A DNA stretch of 32,914 nucleotides from Bacillota bacterium (lineage in GTDB: Bacteria > Bacillota > Clostridia > Peptostreptococcales > Anaerovoracaceae): assembly GCA_030536355.1 (NCBI GenBank), contig JAUNQD010000024.1:1-32914 (forward strand), in the 5' to 3' direction. Positions 30,982 to 32,914 of the stretch are shown one piece after another (within the stretch, counting starts at the first letter, position 1; every line of letters begins with the position of its first letter). Position numbers and translations under genes: made by a program. The notes beneath the pieces are model-generated. The model was given only the letters and a program-made list of their open reading frames with translations. It had not been told where the DNA came from and ran no database searches.

Positions 30982-32474
30982 TGAAGAAATATATAATGGC
31001 CCTGGATCAGGGAACAACAAGCTGCAGATGCATTTTATACGATAAGCAAGGTCATCAAGTTAGTTTGGCACAAAAAGAATTCAAGCAATTCTATCCCAAT
31101 GAAGGATGGGTAGAGCATGACCCTATGGAAATCTGGTCTACGCAGATCGGTGTTGCTCAGGAAGCCTTGCTAAAGATAGACGCGACCTATGAAAATATAG
31201 ATGCCATCGGTATTACAAATCAGAGGGAAACTACTGTAGTATGGGACAAAAACACAGGGGAACCTGTTTACAATGCTATTGTATGGCAATGCAGAAGAAC
31301 TTCTGAATATTGCGATTCTCTGAAAGAAAAAGGTCTTACCGACGCTTTTCGTAAGAAGACAGGTCTTCTGATAGACCCGTATTTTTCAGGAACAAAACTT
31401 AGATGGATCCTTAAGAATGTAGAAGGAGCATATGAACGTGCGAAAAGCGGAGAGCTTCTTTTTGGAACAATAGAAACTTGGCTCATCTGGAAACTGACTG
31501 AAGGTTCAGTTCATGTTACAGACTACTCTAATGCTTCAAGAACTATGATGTTTAATATACATACGCTCGAGTGGGATAAGGAGATACTGGCTGAACTCGA
31601 TATTCCTGAGTGTATGCTGCCTGAGGCAGTGCCGTCAAGTATGATCTACGGAGAAAGCAGTCCAAGGATATTCGGAGGGCCTATCAAGATAGCCGGAGCT
31701 GCGGGAGATCAGCAGTCCGCACTGTTTGGTCAGACTTGCTTCAAAGAAGGCGAGGCGAAGAATACTTATGGTACAGGCGGATTCATGCTTGTGAATACTG
31801 GGGAAACTCCGGTCGAATCAAAGAATGGGCTGATCACTACTATAGCTTGGGGGTTAGATGGTAAAGTGAATTATGCTCTGGAAGGATCTGTATTCGTATC
31901 AGGTGCTACTATCCAGTGGCTGCGTGATGAAGTAAAGTTGATAGAGAACGCGGCACAGACTGAGGAAATCGCAAGATCTGTTTCCGATACTGCCGGTGCA
32001 TATATCGTTCCTGCGTTCACAGGGCTTGGCGCTCCTTATTGGGATCCGTATGCCAGAGGTGCGGTGCTGGGTCTTACGAGAGGTGTCAACAAGAATCATT
32101 TAGTCAGAGCGGCTCTTGAATCTATGGCTTATCAGACTTATGATCTCATGACTTCCATGGCTGAAGATATGGGGCATCAGTTGAATACATTCAAAGTGGA
32201 TGGAGGGGCTTGCGCTAATGATTTCCTGCTTGAGTTCCAGGCAGGCCTTATGAATATGCCACTTTACAGACCTGAATGTATAGAAACTACATCGCTTGGA
32301 GCTGCTTATTTGGCAGGGCTTGCGACAGGTTATTGGGAAAGCACAGACGATATCCTGTCAAACTGGCAGGTCGATTGTATCTTCTACCCTGATATGGAAG
32401 CTGAGTACAGGGAAGAGCTGTTGGACGGATGGCATAAAGCTGTAAAATGTACATTCGGATGGGCAAAGAGCTGA
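30978..32474 (+). CDS. glpK: Glycerol kinase
   Basis: 498-residue FGGY-family kinase: glycerol plus ATP gives sn-glycerol-3-phosphate. The N-terminal [17 protein letters not shown] phosphate loop, [55 protein letters not shown] and [18 protein letters not shown] are diagnostic. GGCGGAG lies upstream of the ATG, which overlaps the hemW stop. No glycerol facilitator (glpF) or glycerol-3-phosphate dehydrogenase is adjacent, which is unusual for a glp operon; coupling to lepA-hemW may simply be read-through. A long terminator follows. Confidence 0.97.
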   Translation: MMKKYIMALDQGTTSCRCILYDKQGHQVSLAQKEFKQFYPNEGWVEHDPMEIWSTQIGVAQEALLKIDATYENIDAIGITNQRETTVVWDKNTGEPVYNAIVWQCRRTSEYCDSLKEKGLTDAFRKKTGLLIDPYFSGTKLRWILKNVEGAYERAKSGELLFGTIETWLIWKLTEGSVHVTDYSNASRTMMFNIHTLEWDKEILAELDIPECMLPEAVPSSMIYGESSPRIFGGPIKIAGAAGDQQSALFGQTCFKEGEAKNTYGTGGFMLVNTGETPVESKNGLITTIAWGLDGKVNYALEGSVFVSGATIQWLRDEVKLIENAAQTEEIARSVSDTAGAYIVPAFTGLGAPYWDPYARGAVLGLTRGVNKNHLVRAALESMAYQTYDLMTSMAEDMGHQLNTFKVDGGACANDFLLEFQAGLMNMPLYRPECIETTSLGAAYLAGLATGYWESTDDILSNWQVDCIFYPDMEAEYREELLDGWHKAVKCTFGWAKS

Positions 32475-32501
32475 TCCACAATCATAGAGATGAAATAAAT
32501 T

Positions 32502-32551
32502 ACCCTTAAGGTAGAAATTAATTTCCGATTTCTGTCCTTTAAGGGTTTTTT
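32502..32551 (+). terminator. Long hairpin terminator after glpK
   Basis: ACCCTTAA (32502-32509) pairs with TTAAGGGT (32539-32546). The stem continues with GG/CC and AGAAAT/ATTTCT across a small internal loop, and six T residues follow. Confidence 0.85.
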
Positions 32552-32677
32552 ATTGCTTGTCATCAAAGGGTTTTTAGTTACTCTTTAAAATATTTTCATT
32601 TATCAAATGCAGTTATTTCAATTATTCAAAAGGTCTAAGCATAAATATAAAAATCCTAAAGGTTTTATTTGGGTTTA
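32552..32677. other. A/T-rich region upstream of the sigma-54 promoter
   Basis: The 343-base gap between glpK and the partial aminotransferase holds the glpK terminator, this A/T-rich stretch, the sigma-54 motif and a leader hairpin. No reading frame of note. If the sigma-54 call is right, the enhancer site for its AAA+ activator should lie here; I could not identify a clear palindrome. Confidence 0.4.
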
Positions 32678-32694
32678 TGGCATAAATGTTGCTT
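32678..32694 (+). promoter_or_regulatory. Sigma-54 (RpoN) type promoter of the aminotransferase gene
   Basis: TGGCATAAATGTTGCTT matches the -24/-12 consensus TGGCAC-N5-TTGCWT, with one mismatch in the first block and GG and GC exactly ten bases apart. It lies about 125 bases upstream of the ATG. Sigma-54 promoters in Clostridia often drive amino acid catabolic genes with dedicated AAA+ activators. Confidence 0.65.
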
Positions 32695-32762
32695 AGTATA
32701 TAAGTGATCCTGGGATATATTAAAAACTATATCGTTAAAACAATAATAACAATCATACAAAA

Positions 32763-32779
32763 GATACCTTGTAGGTATC
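32763..32779 (+). other. Small hairpin in the aminotransferase leader
   Basis: GATACC (32763-32768), loop TTGTA, GGTATC (32774-32779): a perfect 6-bp stem about 40 bases before the start codon. It lacks a T-run, so it is not a terminator. It may stabilise the leader or be a protein-binding palindrome. Confidence 0.35.
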
Positions 32780-32817
32780 AAAAATCAATTCCATGGATCC
32801 AATTGAAAGGAGGACAT

Positions 32818-32914
32818 ATGTTAAGAGAAGCATTACCTAAGATCGTAACACCATTACCGGGACCTAACGCTAAGGCTCTGCTCGAAAGAAGAGCTGAAGC
32901 AGTTCCTAACGCTA
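32818..32914 (+). CDS. Class III aminotransferase, 5' end (GabT-like), cut by the window
   Basis: Only 32 residues are visible. The TPLPGPNAKALLERRAEAVPNA stretch is the N-terminal signature of 4-aminobutyrate aminotransferase and related omega-amino-acid transaminases (PGPxxxxLLERRxxAVP). AAAGGAGG seven bases upstream sets the start. It follows a sigma-54 promoter. The codons seen (CTG/CTC Leu, AAG Lys, AAC Asn) resemble those of the highly biased genes at 15.8-21.2 kb. The substrate (GABA, beta-alanine, 5-aminovalerate) cannot be determined from this fragment. Confidence 0.75.
   Translation, partial: MLREALPKIVTPLPGPNAKALLERRAEAVPNA

Noticed and set aside
1..32914. CRISPR array, insertion sequence, prophage or tRNA genes
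   Set aside because: No regularly spaced repeats, transposase or integrase motifs, phage genes or tRNA-like cloverleaf sequences were seen when reading the window.

Overview
The window reads as chromosome of an anaerobic, endospore-forming Gram-positive bacterium of the class Clostridia. It is AT-rich, with strong Shine-Dalgarno sites and dense same-strand operons. Sporulation genes (spmA, spmB, spoIID, gpr, spoIIP) and fermentative acyl-CoA/Etf genes support this. A family such as Anaerovoracaceae would fit, but the sequence alone does not prove it. I see no insertion sequence, phage, CRISPR array or tRNA.

Layout. The 3' end of a 5S rRNA opens the window, followed by an acetyltransferase, a small membrane protein and a housekeeping block tmk-holB-ricT-trmN6 that resembles the Bacillus tmk-abrB region. 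An inverted spmA-spmB pair sits between trmN6 and a DUF948-like gene plus an AbrB-type regulator. murA follows alone. Next comes a ferrous-iron uptake operon (feoA, feoB, Cys-rich FeoB partner) behind a promoter carrying GTTAG/CTAAC inverted repeats that resemble DtxR-family operators. spoIID converges on it from the right and has a convincing sigma-E promoter. Then come an NAD(P)H oxidoreductase, a two-subunit class I fumarate hydratase, and the homocysteine pair metY-metA; residue E111 marks this MetA as an acetyltransferase.

The most interesting part is 15.7-21.2 kb. It holds an acyl-CoA dehydrogenase, EtfB, EtfA, a family III CoA-transferase and a double hot-dog protein that looks like two fused beta-alanyl-/3-aminobutyryl-CoA ammonia-lyases. 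Each half of the fusion seems to have lost a different part of the family's signature. Together these enzymes could activate a beta-amino acid as its CoA ester, eliminate ammonia and reduce the enoyl-CoA. At least the ammonia-lyase-like gene has strongly optimised codon use. The window ends in a class III aminotransferase behind a good sigma-54 promoter, possibly the oxidative arm of such a fermentation.

The remainder holds a VWA protein without its usual MoxR partner, a MerR regulator, a minus-strand group (S66 carboxypeptidase, deoD, DtxR-type regulator), rpsT diverging from gpr-spoIIP-small protein-lepA-hemW (the Bacillus order), and glpK. The DtxR-type regulator is a plausible regulator of the feo operon. 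Functional assignments come from motifs and family recall; no database search was run.
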